A stretch of 25,873 nucleotides of DNA, taken from positions 1 through 25,873 of the forward strand of contig CAZIDL010000032.1 of NCBI GenBank assembly GCA_964537825.1. Direction: 5' to 3'. Within the stretch, counting starts at the first letter, position 1; the number at the start of each line of letters is the position of its first letter. A program made the position numbers and the translations under genes. The notes under the pieces were generated by a model. That model had not been told where the DNA came from. It searched no databases and worked only from the letters and a program-made list of their open reading frames with translations. This stretch comes from CAZIDL01 sp964537825 (GTDB lineage Bacteria; Bacteroidota; Bacteroidia; Flavobacteriales_D; CAYVSK01). Below are positions 15,964 to 24,245 of the stretch, one piece after another.

Positions 15964-16962
15964 ATGCTACGGAAGATCTCCTGCTCATCCCTCTTCTTGA
16001 TCGGTCTTTTTTTGATCCCCATGCTGGCCATGGCTCAGAAAAAGAAACAACCCACTATCATGGTCATGCCAGCGGATCAATGGTGTGTGGAACAAGGATA
16101 TTATTCCACCTATGAGGATCCCCAGAGTGGAGAGACCAAAAAGGTGATGGAATACAAAGAAGCTTTTCAGGAAGATGAAGAGGTCGGGATAGTGATCAGC
16201 AAGATCAGCGAAATGTTCGGCGAGCGGGGTTTTCCCCTCCGCGATATGGAGCAGAAGATGAAGCAGATCGATCAGGATCAGGCCTTGGACCAAGCTGAAG
16301 GGGGAGGTCGAGGCACCAAGAAGACCCTGAAGCAGAAGATCCTTAATCAGGCCAAAGCTGACATCATTCTCTATATGAATTGGGACCTTAAAAAGGACGG
16401 TCCTTACAAGCAGATCACGTTCCAGCTCGATGCGATCGATCCCTATATCGCGGAGAATGTGGGGAACGTTAGCGGCACGGGTCCCAAAAACTCAGGGAAC
16501 CTCAACAAGCTTCTTGAGGAATCCGTCCTCGAGCACGTTACCAACCTGCAATCGCAAATGCAGGATTACTTCGATGACCTGAACAAGAACGGACGGAAGA
16601 TCCGGATGCGGTTGAAAGTGGCCAAGGGTTCGCAGTACGACCTTACGGACCATTGCAGTTCCAAGGAGAAGTTCGCATTCGGTCAGATCTTCGAGGATGC
16701 GGTCACCTTCGAAGCTGTGGACAAGGCGTATCGGATCGGATCTGAGACCAATACGCAGATCGCTTTTGATATGATCCGGATCCCGATGTTCTATGAACGC
16801 GAAACGGCTTTTGGGACCTCAGAAGTCGCTATGAATGCCTCGGACTTCGCCAAAAAGGTATCTGAGAAGGTCGTGAACAACTGCGACAAGCTCAGCATGG
16901 ATCAGATCGATATTACGGGGATCGGCCTCGGAGAGGCATCGATCACCATCACCCCTAAATGA
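15964..16962 (+). CDS. DUF6175 family exported protein
   Basis: This 332-residue protein has a signal peptide (MLRKISCSS, hydrophobic core, cut after AMAQ). The frame opens at a TTG at 15916, but the ATG at 15964 puts the signal peptide first and is preferred. The mature protein opens with PTIMVMPADQWCVEQGYY, the DUF6175 hallmark, then ISKISEMFGERGFPLRDMEQ, ADIILYMNWDLKK and LDAIDPYIAENVGNVSGTG. This strand-helix order with a final 'disease-of-the-ABD' type strand pair resembles CsgG/LpoB-like periplasmic domains, which is my inference and not a recorded fact. It ends with a four-base ATGA overlap with the next gene. Function is unknown in the family. Confidence 0.8.
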   Translation: MLRKISCSSLFLIGLFLIPMLAMAQKKKQPTIMVMPADQWCVEQGYYSTYEDPQSGETKKVMEYKEAFQEDEEVGIVISKISEMFGERGFPLRDMEQKMKQIDQDQALDQAEGGGRGTKKTLKQKILNQAKADIILYMNWDLKKDGPYKQITFQLDAIDPYIAENVGNVSGTGPKNSGNLNKLLEESVLEHVTNLQSQMQDYFDDLNKNGRKIRMRLKVAKGSQYDLTDHCSSKEKFAFGQIFEDAVTFEAVDKAYRIGSETNTQIAFDMIRIPMFYERETAFGTSEVAMNASDFAKKVSEKVVNNCDKLSMDQIDITGIGLGEASITITPK

Positions 16963-17897
16963 ACAGCCTTATGTTCCGCTATTCGCTCATCCTTATAGCC
17001 CTCTTTAGCCTCCCCTTTGTCACTTCCGCACAAACGGACGAGGGGAACGAGGATCAGAACGCCATCGCTTTCAATGCGATCGTTCCTGAGCTGGGAGACG
17101 ATTTCAATGCCAGGAACCAGCAGATCCTTCAGACCCGATTGGATCAGATCACCACCAATTACGGGACCGGCGGCACCAACTTCAATCCCAATTTCGTGTT
17201 GGTGCCATCGGTGATCATCAATGGCTATGAGACGGTCGGAGGGGCGCCCCCCCGTACATTGGCAAAGCTGGATGTGATCCTCAAGACCGGCAATGCTGAG
17301 ACCAAGACCAAGTTCACGAGCCTCTCGCTCAAAACCAATGGAGTGGGAGAGAACAAAGCGGAGGCTCTCCACAATGCGCTCAGCAAGCTCGAAACGCGGA
17401 ACGATAAGCTGAAGGATTTCATGGAAAGCAGTAAGCAGGAGGTCGTCGAATACTACAAGAACAATTGCGACAACATCCTTCAAAAAGCCCGATCGAGCGC
17501 GGATGCTCAGAAATTCGAGAAGGCGTTCAGCCACATTTACAGCATACCTGCCTCATCCGGTTGTTATGACAAAGCTCAGGAAATGGTCGGGGAGGTCTTC
17601 TCGGAATTCCAGGAAGCCAAATGCGCCAAGCTTATAACGAGTGCAAGGGCCGCTCATGGGGCCGGACACATGGACCAGGCTGCCCGTTTCTTGTCCTTGG
17701 TGCCTACCAATAGCGAGTGTCAGGAAGATGCGAAGAAGTTGGCCAATAAGATGGAGGATGAACGCTTGATGAAGTACAAGAAAGAAGTAGAGGTCCGAAA
17801 ACTCAAAGCCAAAGCCGCTCGAGATATCGCGGTCGCATTCGCAAAGAACCAGCCGGACAAGGTCGTCGACGTTAATTTCCTACATCACCATCATTGA
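16959..17897 (+). CDS. Exported CsgG/LpoB-like protein with helical repeat tail
   Basis: This 312-residue protein has a signal peptide ending near VTSAQ (ATG at 16959 or 16971). The N-terminal half (about 25-150) has LQTRLDQITTNYG, NFVLVPSVIING, a strand pair with TLAKLDVILKTG and GVGENKAEALHNALSKL, a layout similar to CsgG/LpoB-type domains. The second half has three Cys-bearing helical stretches (YYKNNCDNILQKARS, SGCYDKAQEM, EAKCAKLITSARA, NSECQEDAKKL) like helical repeats, then a Lys-rich coiled helix. It ends in a natural LHHHH. It overlaps both neighbours (ATGA before, TGATG after). I recall relatives in Bacteroidota next to DUF6175, with no function known. Confidence 0.72.
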   Translation: MNSLMFRYSLILIALFSLPFVTSAQTDEGNEDQNAIAFNAIVPELGDDFNARNQQILQTRLDQITTNYGTGGTNFNPNFVLVPSVIINGYETVGGAPPRTLAKLDVILKTGNAETKTKFTSLSLKTNGVGENKAEALHNALSKLETRNDKLKDFMESSKQEVVEYYKNNCDNILQKARSSADAQKFEKAFSHIYSIPASSGCYDKAQEMVGEVFSEFQEAKCAKLITSARAAHGAGHMDQAARFLSLVPTNSECQEDAKKLANKMEDERLMKYKKEVEVRKLKAKAARDIAVAFAKNQPDKVVDVNFLHHHH

Positions 17898-19864
17898 TGA
17901 ACACGCTACGTTCGCTCACCAGTATTCTCCTTCTTTCCTTCCTTTTTATAAGCGTTTCTGAAAAGGGGATCGCGCAAGACAGTGAAGGAGGAGATGTCTT
18001 CGCTCCACCCTACAATCGGATCGGGCTGACCCCCCTTCTTCTCAAACCGGATTCCGTAAGCTTTGAGTTCTCCATGGAGGAGGCCTTTGAAAAGACCGAG
18101 GTTCCTTCCAAATTCGATGGCAATCAGATCTCGGACCCGCATATCAGCGTGATCCTCCCCGGAAGTTTATCCGGAACGGAGGAGAAAGAAAGCGCTGAAG
18201 AAGGGGTCGAGCAAGCCGCCAGTAGTGAGAGTTCTGAAAGTAGCGAGACGACTAAAGGAAGCCTTGGTACCATGGCCATGGACATGGCCAAGCAAAAAGT
18301 CAAGGACGAATTAGGGCAGGCCATGGCCAGCAATCTGAACAACCCGGTCTATGATTCCATCGTGAAAACTCGTTTGGGAGGGGATAGCAAGGTGGTCCAA
18401 AGCATTGTAGACAGCCTTTACAGTGCAGATGAGGAGGGGCGTTATTCCATGGACCGCCTTTTGAAAAGGGCCAAGTACAATTTGACCGATGCCCAGGCCA
18501 CTCGGCTTGAAAACACTTCTAAAGGATTTGAAGGGAGCGTTCAGGATATGAAATGGGCGAACAAGATCCTGACCTCCAATTACGTCATGGGCTTCTATTT
18601 CCATGACATCAAGACCATGGAGGAGTATTACGAGAACGAAGGCATATCAGAAAATAGCCGGACCCATGTTGGCTATAAAGCAATGGTGAGCACCTACCTT
18701 TTCAAGATAGATATGAACGATTCGGTGCGAGCGGTATTCTATAACAAGTGTTGGGCTGGAAAGGACGCGAGTGAAGAAGAGCTCGCTGAGGCCAAAGAAG
18801 CCAGGAAAAAGATGGAGTACCCGCTCGAATTGGTGGGCTCCTATCGCTTTCCCGTAACTTCTAAACAATTTGGACGGAATCCGTCCGAAGACACTAAAAG
18901 GGACCTTTTCATGGAATTGGGGACCGAAGCGGTGAAGACCGGCACAGAGGTGATCGAAAAGGAAGTGAAAGCCTTTAAGGTCAGAAGAAGCCTTTTTGAC
19001 TACAAGGGTTCCTTCACTCCCAATGCTAGGGCCAAGATCGGTACCAAACAGGGGTTGCAACCGGACGATCGTTATTTCGTTTACGAGTACGTTGCTGATG
19101 GTGATGGAGGGGTAGAAATGAAAAGGCGCGGAGTCCTGAGAGCAAGTTCTGATGTAGCCGTTAACGATACTGGAAGGCCTGGCAATAGTGACCCTTCTCG
19201 ATTTGTTCAAACCGCTGGATGGGGATTGGGAAAAGGCATGTTGATCGAACAGAACTCGGATGCAGGGTTGAGCTTTGCTTCGGGTTGGATGACCCATGGA
19301 AGTGCAGGCTTTTTCAATATGCGGCTTGGGATCCGTATCAGCAAAATGTTGAATATCGGCCCGGCATGGTATCTATATGGGGAAGCGGGGATCCATGTTC
19401 CATCAACACCGGAGGAGCATGAGGAGCTTACCGTCATCGAAGGCCTCGATACATCGAGCTACGATGCCGGGATGCGTAGTTCGGGACTCGGACTGGGTTT
19501 GAGCAAGGAGTTCTATTTCCTGAACCATTTCCAGCTCGCCCCTTATATCGGGGCGCGGCGGGAAATGACGCGCTTTACCAGCGATAGCTTACATACCGCC
19601 ATTACCGATGGCCGGGGCGAAGACTACGGGACCGTCTGGACCTTTGACGCGGGGGCTCGCTTAGGTATGAACATCACCTATTGGATGAAGTTGGTCGGTA
19701 CTGTTGGTTTCACGCCGATCTCCTACGAGGGGACTTTCTTCGCTGAAGAAGCCACTTCGAGCGGTGATCTCTACATCCCGGCCCTCGAGACCACCGAGCC
19801 GAACCCCTTCCATCAGGAGCGGGGCAGTATGCGTTGGGAGCTCGCCTTGCGTTTCACGTTCTGA
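17897..19864 (+). CDS. Exported protein with C-terminal outer-membrane barrel, fourth cluster gene
   Basis: This 655-residue protein starts at the ATG at 17897, sharing one base with the previous stop (TGATG); the TTG three bases upstream is unlikely. A signal peptide ends near KGIAQ. The N-terminal part (about 30-240) has YNRIGLTPLLL, a Ser/Glu-rich low-complexity linker (about 95-125) and helical segments. The middle (about 225-460) holds NYVMGFYFHDIKTMEEYY and GYKAMVSTYLFKIDMND, which I remember from uncharacterised Bacteroidota proteins. From about 455 alternating aromatic strands begin, and the chain ends in LALRFTF, a typical beta-barrel terminal strand. It is probably the outer-membrane component of the cluster. 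Confidence 0.75.
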   Translation: MNTLRSLTSILLLSFLFISVSEKGIAQDSEGGDVFAPPYNRIGLTPLLLKPDSVSFEFSMEEAFEKTEVPSKFDGNQISDPHISVILPGSLSGTEEKESAEEGVEQAASSESSESSETTKGSLGTMAMDMAKQKVKDELGQAMASNLNNPVYDSIVKTRLGGDSKVVQSIVDSLYSADEEGRYSMDRLLKRAKYNLTDAQATRLENTSKGFEGSVQDMKWANKILTSNYVMGFYFHDIKTMEEYYENEGISENSRTHVGYKAMVSTYLFKIDMNDSVRAVFYNKCWAGKDASEEELAEAKEARKKMEYPLELVGSYRFPVTSKQFGRNPSEDTKRDLFMELGTEAVKTGTEVIEKEVKAFKVRRSLFDYKGSFTPNARAKIGTKQGLQPDDRYFVYEYVADGDGGVEMKRRGVLRASSDVAVNDTGRPGNSDPSRFVQTAGWGLGKGMLIEQNSDAGLSFASGWMTHGSAGFFNMRLGIRISKMLNIGPAWYLYGEAGIHVPSTPEEHEELTVIEGLDTSSYDAGMRSSGLGLGLSKEFYFLNHFQLAPYIGARREMTRFTSDSLHTAITDGRGEDYGTVWTFDAGARLGMNITYWMKLVGTVGFTPISYEGTFFAEEATSSGDLYIPALETTEPNPFHQERGSMRWELALRFTF

Positions 19865-20052
19865 AGATATCAGCCTAGCTAGAGGAGGAAGGGGGATGCC
19901 CAGAACTTGCCTACAGCCCCTCTTGGTCGATCGGAGTGGGATGCTCCGTTAAAAGCCCTGTGCTGATAAGCTTTGGCTTGAAAAGATCGCGTTCCTGGTC
20001 AGTATCCTAGCGCGAGTAGCAAGATCCCTACTGGCTCGGGTCAGTGCAGTGG

Positions 20053-20877
20053 TTAAAGCTCGCTGGGAGCACTCGTCCCTTCGCCGGCATCTTCTCCTCC
20101 ATCATCATCACCCGAACCAGCCCCGAATACGGCGCCTATGCTTAAGCCGACCGTAAAGGTGACTCCGGAATGGTCCAAGGCGGTCCATGCATTGTAGTCG
20201 GAAGGACCTGCCTCATCCCCATAACTGCTCATGCGGAAAACAGCCCCTCCATACGCATCGAAAACGAGGCGCTTGGTGAAAAGGGGCAGTTGAGCACCCG
20301 CAATAACCCCTCCTTTGAAGATGCCCAGGCTGCGTTGTTGTTTTTCTTTCACGGTGATGTTCTGGATCTCGCTCTGTCGCTTGGTCGTGATCCCTAAGTA
20401 GCGGTACATGACGGTGGGTCCGAAGTAAAGCCCCTTCGGCTCGTCGTCATGGGCGTAGAAATATTGGCGCCCTTGAACGATAAGGCCTGCACCGGACATG
20501 ACCTCAGCTTGATAACGGACGGTGGTCTCATCGCCGTTCGCTTTGACGGTTTGATCGAAGTTGTTCCGGCCCAATGAGTTCAGATACCACCCGCCAAGTC
20601 CGTTCCGCGACAGGTAAGTCCCCATCCCCATAAAGCTCAAAGTGAACTTATCAGCGACCTGTCGCTCATATTCCAATTGGAACGTTCCAGTGGCCATGCG
20701 AAGCGGACTGAAACGGAACGCCGAGTTCAATTCCTTATCCTCTGAGCCTGCCTGACCGGATACCAGGATCGGAGTTAAGCTGAGACTGAGAAGGAGGGTT
20801 CCTGCAAAAAGACGCTTCAGTGGGGCAAAGTCGAGATCAGCGAACATGGGCTTGCTTTTTTGGTCCGACCCGTTCAT
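20053..20877 (-). CDS. Outer-membrane beta-barrel protein, unknown family
   Basis: This 274-residue protein has a signal sequence (hydrophobic run about 24-40, cut near LVSGQ); the start may be 20877 or the ATG at 20847 (MFADLDF), which gives a more normal signal peptide. Mature segments such as SAFRFSPLRMATGTFQLEYERQVADKFTLSFMG and YFGPTVMYRYLG are typical of small outer-membrane barrels of Bacteroidota; the 'YER' turn recalls DUF3575-like barrels. Unusually, the last 20 residues are an acidic Asp/Glu/Gly/Ser tail after the last barrel-like strand (VGLSIGAVFG), so the terminal Phe barrel signal is not at the C-terminus. It converges with the four-gene cluster. Confidence 0.68.
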   Translation of the reverse strand: MNGSDQKSKPMFADLDFAPLKRLFAGTLLLSLSLTPILVSGQAGSEDKELNSAFRFSPLRMATGTFQLEYERQVADKFTLSFMGMGTYLSRNGLGGWYLNSLGRNNFDQTVKANGDETTVRYQAEVMSGAGLIVQGRQYFYAHDDEPKGLYFGPTVMYRYLGITTKRQSEIQNITVKEKQQRSLGIFKGGVIAGAQLPLFTKRLVFDAYGGAVFRMSSYGDEAGPSDYNAWTALDHSGVTFTVGLSIGAVFGAGSGDDDGGEDAGEGTSAPSEL

Positions 20878-20909
20878 TTACAAAGGACATGCCGATACGG
20901 CATCGCCCC

Positions 20910-20917
20910 CAAAGATA
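20910..20917 (-). promoter_or_regulatory. -7 promoter element for the barrel protein gene
   Basis: On the minus strand TATCTTTG is an exact TAnnTTTG match, 33 bases upstream of the possible start at 20877 and 63 upstream of 20847. No clear TTTG -33 box is seen. Confidence 0.5.
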
Positions 20918-20983
20918 AGGAAACGCCCCGGATGAAATGCATGGTTTCGATCAGGAAAGTTCCCTCATTACAGGGAGTTTCTG

Positions 20984-21760
20984 CTATTCCATAGCCTTTT
21001 CGAGCAAGGCTTCGTTGTCCTTCATCATCCTTCGGAGGATCCGGATGTACTCGTCACCGATACCCGCATAGTGCTTTAGACCAGCGGCCATTTCATGTGC
21101 ATCCAGAGGCTTCTCGCCTTTACGTTCTTCCTCCCGGATCTTCCTTAGGCTTTTGTAAGCAGGATGCGAATTGAGGTTCAAAAGATAAGCTCGCACGGAC
21201 ATGGAGATGCTTGAAAAACTGGCCACTTCATGTTTGGCACCGGAAGCCCTTTTCTTGGGCACGATCCCGCAACCTTTGGTGAAGCACCATTGGCCGAAGA
21301 GGTTGTTCCCTTGCTTTGCAAAGCGCGATCTGCCCCAATTCGATTCGTTCGCTGCTTGGATCATGGCCAGTCTGGGCGGGATCCGGCCGATCTTTCGGTC
21401 CAATTCCTCGATCCCTTCTTTGGAACCCACTTTTGGAGGTGCCACCCGGTATTTACGGGCCAATTCCCTTAGCTTCCTGCCTTCGGTATCGCTGATCTTG
21501 TTCCCGCGGCTCACTTTTTCGAGCATTCTGAGCAAAAAATCTCGCTCTTTCATGATCCGTTCGTTCTCATCTTTAACGATGGGATAGAGCTTTTCGAAAA
21601 AGGCGAGTTTTCGTTCTTTTGCGCTGGAATAGGAGCTTTTGGGCTCTTTGGAGCCTTCTTTTTTCTCTTCGGTGCCCTCATTGCCGCAAGAGGCCATCAT
21701 TAAGACCATCGATAGCAGGAGGATGGGGCGGGTTTTGAAAAAGGATCGAGGTTGCTTCAT
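20984..21760 (-). CDS. Lipoprotein glucosaminidase, Bax/GH73-like
   Basis: This 258-residue protein begins at the ATG at 21760 (MKQPRSFF); the frame to 21814 adds 18 residues before the signal peptide. A lipobox (MMASC, Cys25) predicts a lipoprotein. A charged linker follows, then the glucosaminidase (GH73/Bax) domain at about 115-250. The catalytic Glu is probably E139 in AANESNWGRSRFAKQGNNLFGQWC, and the domain continues with MSVRAYLLNLNSHPAYKSLR and AAGLKHYAGIGDEYI. Enzymes of this family cut the glycan chain of peptidoglycan at N-acetylglucosamine. It acts in the periplasm or at the outer membrane. It stands alone, divergent from the SRAP gene. Confidence 0.9.
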   Translation of the reverse strand: MKQPRSFFKTRPILLLSMVLMMASCGNEGTEEKKEGSKEPKSSYSSAKERKLAFFEKLYPIVKDENERIMKERDFLLRMLEKVSRGNKISDTEGRKLRELARKYRVAPPKVGSKEGIEELDRKIGRIPPRLAMIQAANESNWGRSRFAKQGNNLFGQWCFTKGCGIVPKKRASGAKHEVASFSSISMSVRAYLLNLNSHPAYKSLRKIREEERKGEKPLDAHEMAAGLKHYAGIGDEYIRILRRMMKDNEALLEKAME

Positions 21761-21927
21761 ACGGATACTGGATTCTTGTATGAAAACCTTTCTCTGATGG
21801 AAATGTTCGACCAAACGAGGAAATGAGCGAGCGGATTGATCCTCCGCTACTTCAAATAGGGGGTCTTAAGGAAAACCTTGCTCAGAAAAGCGTCGTTCTT
21901 TTCTGGGATCGCGATCTTTGAAGGCTC

Positions 21928-22656
21928 ATGTGCGGACGATTCGGGCAGATCGATAAAGATGCATTAGCAGCGGCCTACCACGTGGATGCTTCCATGGTGG
22001 ATGCGTTCGAACCCAATTACAATACGGACGTCGGGTCCTTTGGGCTCATCATCAGGAACGATCGGCCCGATGAGCTAAACTATGCCATGTTCGGCCTCAC
22101 TCCGTTCTGGGCTGATAAGCTGAAGTACGTTTTCAATGCTCGGGCAGAGGGTGACCATAACAAGGAGAACGATCCCTCTTACCAGGGGGAGGCCGGGATC
22201 TTTCGCAAACCTTTCTTCAGGCATCTCAAAAGGAAGCGTTGCATCCTCCCCGTGGATCATTTCCTCGAAGGCCCTAAAAAGGAGCGGCTCAAGAAGCCGT
22301 ATCTGGTCGAAAGGAAGGGGGAACGTCCCTTTGCCTTAGGCGGTTTATGGGATGAATGGACCGATCAGGACACCGGGGAGCTCGTGCCCACTTTCACCGT
22401 GATCACTACGGCTAATAACAAGTTAATGGGCCGGATCGGCCATCATCGTTCCCCGCTCATCATTCCTGACGACCGGGTATCGGAATGGTTGGATCCCGAG
22501 CTGGATCGAGCGGCGATCGAGGCCTTCCTGCACCCTTCTTCCTCCGAAGGATTCCATGCCTATCCGGTCGATCCCGAGATCCGAAGGAAGAATGACAAAG
22601 GCCAGAACAATTCCCCGATGCTGATCCAGCCGATCGGGGATGAGCTGATCGGTTGA
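21928..22656 (+). CDS. SRAP-domain protein (HMCES/YedK-like)
   Basis: This 242-residue protein is a SOS response-associated peptidase (SRAP) protein, which covalently traps abasic sites in single-stranded DNA through its N-terminal Cys. The first residues MCGRFGQ place catalytic Cys2 next to the start. Also visible are NARAE at 70-74 (DNA-binding Asn/Arg), the acidic active residue E114 in RCILPVDHFLEG, and the His-x-Arg-x-Pro site at H172 (GHHRSP, where the family usually has HDRMP). HFLEG replaces the common GFYEW, so the pocket edge is changed though the acid is kept. A GATCTTTG element 8 bases before the ATG would imply an almost leaderless transcript. It appears to be a single-gene unit. 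Confidence 0.92.
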   Translation: MCGRFGQIDKDALAAAYHVDASMVDAFEPNYNTDVGSFGLIIRNDRPDELNYAMFGLTPFWADKLKYVFNARAEGDHNKENDPSYQGEAGIFRKPFFRHLKRKRCILPVDHFLEGPKKERLKKPYLVERKGERPFALGGLWDEWTDQDTGELVPTFTVITTANNKLMGRIGHHRSPLIIPDDRVSEWLDPELDRAAIEAFLHPSSSEGFHAYPVDPEIRRKNDKGQNNSPMLIQPIGDELIG

Positions 22657-22704
22657 AAAGGGAAGAAGGAAGGGTGAGGAAGGAACTGGCTCTGGCCAGG
22701 ATGG

Positions 22705-23079
22705 TCAGTCGCAACCTGGAAAATGCTCCACCACTTTGACCTTGAAGTCTTCGTGGTGTTCGACCGGTTTGATCCGGTAATCCTCGTGGAATTGTACAAC
22801 CTCCCATTCGCCGGCTTCGTCGGCGAAGTTGTCCACATATTTCACTTTAAGGTCCGGGTGATGTTCCACGAACTTCACCTCATAGTCTGCGAAATGGTCC
22901 ACGAACTTGATCTTTCCGTAGACGTGGCACGCTTTGCCTTCGAAGTTCAGTTGAGGGAGCAGTTCAGCTTTGGTATGATCCTTTCCATGCGTGCCATGGA
23001 ATTGAGGCGTCGGCCCTTCGCTGCTGCTGAGCCCGATGAGGAGAAGAAGGGCGATCAGGGATGGAACGGACCGTTTCAT
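22705..23079 (-). CDS. Small secreted protein of 11-residue repeats
   Basis: This 124-residue protein has a signal peptide (MKRSVPSLIALLLLIGLSS). From residue about 55 to the end it is made of roughly six degenerate repeats of about 11 residues with the pattern K-[IV]-K-[FYV]-V-[DE]-x-[FH]-x-[DE]-[YLF]. A four-residue insert (AGEW) falls after the third. Its only two Cys (C51 before the array, C123 at the end) bracket the repeats and could close a disulfide. Aromatic and His residues recur in register, suggesting a short beta solenoid or layered strands. I recall relatives with a K-x-Q-x-V-x-S-F-P-D pattern across several phyla, without known function. It lies convergent to the SRAP gene and divergent from the LolA-like gene. 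Confidence 0.75.
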   Translation of the reverse strand: MKRSVPSLIALLLLIGLSSSEGPTPQFHGTHGKDHTKAELLPQLNFEGKACHVYGKIKFVDHFADYEVKFVEHHPDLKVKYVDNFADEAGEWEVVQFHEDYRIKPVEHHEDFKVKVVEHFPGCD

Positions 23080-23240
23080 GCGTACCGAACTGTTCTTGCT
23101 AAGTTAAGGATCCGGAACGGGGTTTTGTTCAGGAGCTGGCTTTGGAGGCAGGCGTTAAAAGGGATCCGAGCTTTTCCTGGTCGGGGTTCTCTCAAGATCT
23201 TTTGACCTTTGATGGGGAACGGCTGGCTTCAAAAAAAGCG

Positions 23241-24005
23241 ATGAAAGATCGGATAAGTGCAAATAGCTGGAAAGCTACTTTAGGTGCCTTTACGGGACTT
23301 CTTTTGTTCGCCGCAGGTCTTTTGAACACCGAGCTGCTCGCACAGTCCGATACAGGCTTTGCAAGGGCCGAAGGGATCGCCCATAAGGTCATGGAAGCCT
23401 CTGGTGGAGAAGAACGCTGGGAGAACACCCGCTATCTTCACTGGGATTTTTTCGGGATCCGCGAACTCTGGTGGGACAAGCAGGAGCATCGGGTCCGTAT
23501 CGAATGGCCGGAAAAGGAGCTGATCATCATAGCTGATCTCAAGGATGGGAAAGGGAAGGCCTGGCAAGGGGATGAAGCGGTTCAAGATAGTACCAGGAAA
23601 GTCCGTTTGATGAGCATGGCCGAAAAGATCTGGGCGAACGATTCCTATTGGCTTTTCATGCCCTTTAAAATGCTCGATCCGGGAGTGAGATTGAAATACC
23701 TTGGTGAGGACAGTCTTTCCACCGGCCCAGCCCACCGCTTGAAGATGACCTTTGAAGAAGTGGGGTTCACCCCTCAGAACAAATACCACGTGTGGGTCGA
23801 CCAAAAGGACCATTTGGTCCGGAAATGGGCTTATTTTAAAAAAAGGGATAAGAAGAAGCCAGATATGACCACTCCCTGGAAGGATTATACGAGCTATAAT
23901 GGGCTCCGGCTTTCGAGCGATAGGGGGGATAGAACGATCCGCGATATCTCCGTCCCGGACCGTTTTCCTGAGGGTACGTTCTCGGATCGGAAGCTTACGC
24001 CCTAG
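23241..24005 (+). CDS. Secreted LolA-like protein of unknown function
   Basis: This 254-residue protein starts at the ATG at 23241 behind an A-rich stretch; a longer frame from 23142 adds 33 residues ahead of the signal peptide. The signal peptide is less polar from residue about 13 and ends near LLAQS. The mature part opens with a helix (AHKVMEASGGEERWENTRYLHWDFFG), then long strands (WWDKQEHRVRIEW, NDSYWLFMPFKM, YHVWVDQKDHLVRKWAYF). This resembles LolA/LolB-like periplasmic sandwiches, and I remember close relatives in Flavobacteriia, all unassigned. A weak terminator-like element (24022-24045) follows. Lipid or lipoprotein binding is an inference from the fold. Confidence 0.75.
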   Translation: MKDRISANSWKATLGAFTGLLLFAAGLLNTELLAQSDTGFARAEGIAHKVMEASGGEERWENTRYLHWDFFGIRELWWDKQEHRVRIEWPEKELIIIADLKDGKGKAWQGDEAVQDSTRKVRLMSMAEKIWANDSYWLFMPFKMLDPGVRLKYLGEDSLSTGPAHRLKMTFEEVGFTPQNKYHVWVDQKDHLVRKWAYFKKRDKKKPDMTTPWKDYTSYNGLRLSSDRGDRTIRDISVPDRFPEGTFSDRKLTP

Positions 24006-24021
24006 AGGGACCGATCCGTTT

Positions 24022-24045
24022 GAAGGAGGCTTCTTTTAGCTTTTT
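24022..24045 (+). terminator. Weak terminator-like hairpin
   Basis: GAAG (24022-24025) pairs with CTTC (24030-24033) around a 4-base loop, followed by TTTTAGCTTTTT. A wider ACCGAT/ATCGGT pairing encloses it. The inner stem is only 4 bp, so this is a weak call. Confidence 0.3.
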
Positions 24046-24245
24046 GGGCCCATCGGTTCGACTGAAGGAGGGCTCGTTCCCCTTCTACCGCGAAAGGGGG
24101 TGTTCCTCTGAATAAAGAACGATTACCTTTAAGAACCCGGAGCCGTGCGGATAACGGAGCGCTAAAAGGATCTTTTATCAAAAAGACCCGGAAATATTGT
24201 CACCGATTTTCTGATCCTCAGGATCTTTCCGGTGTTGATCATATC

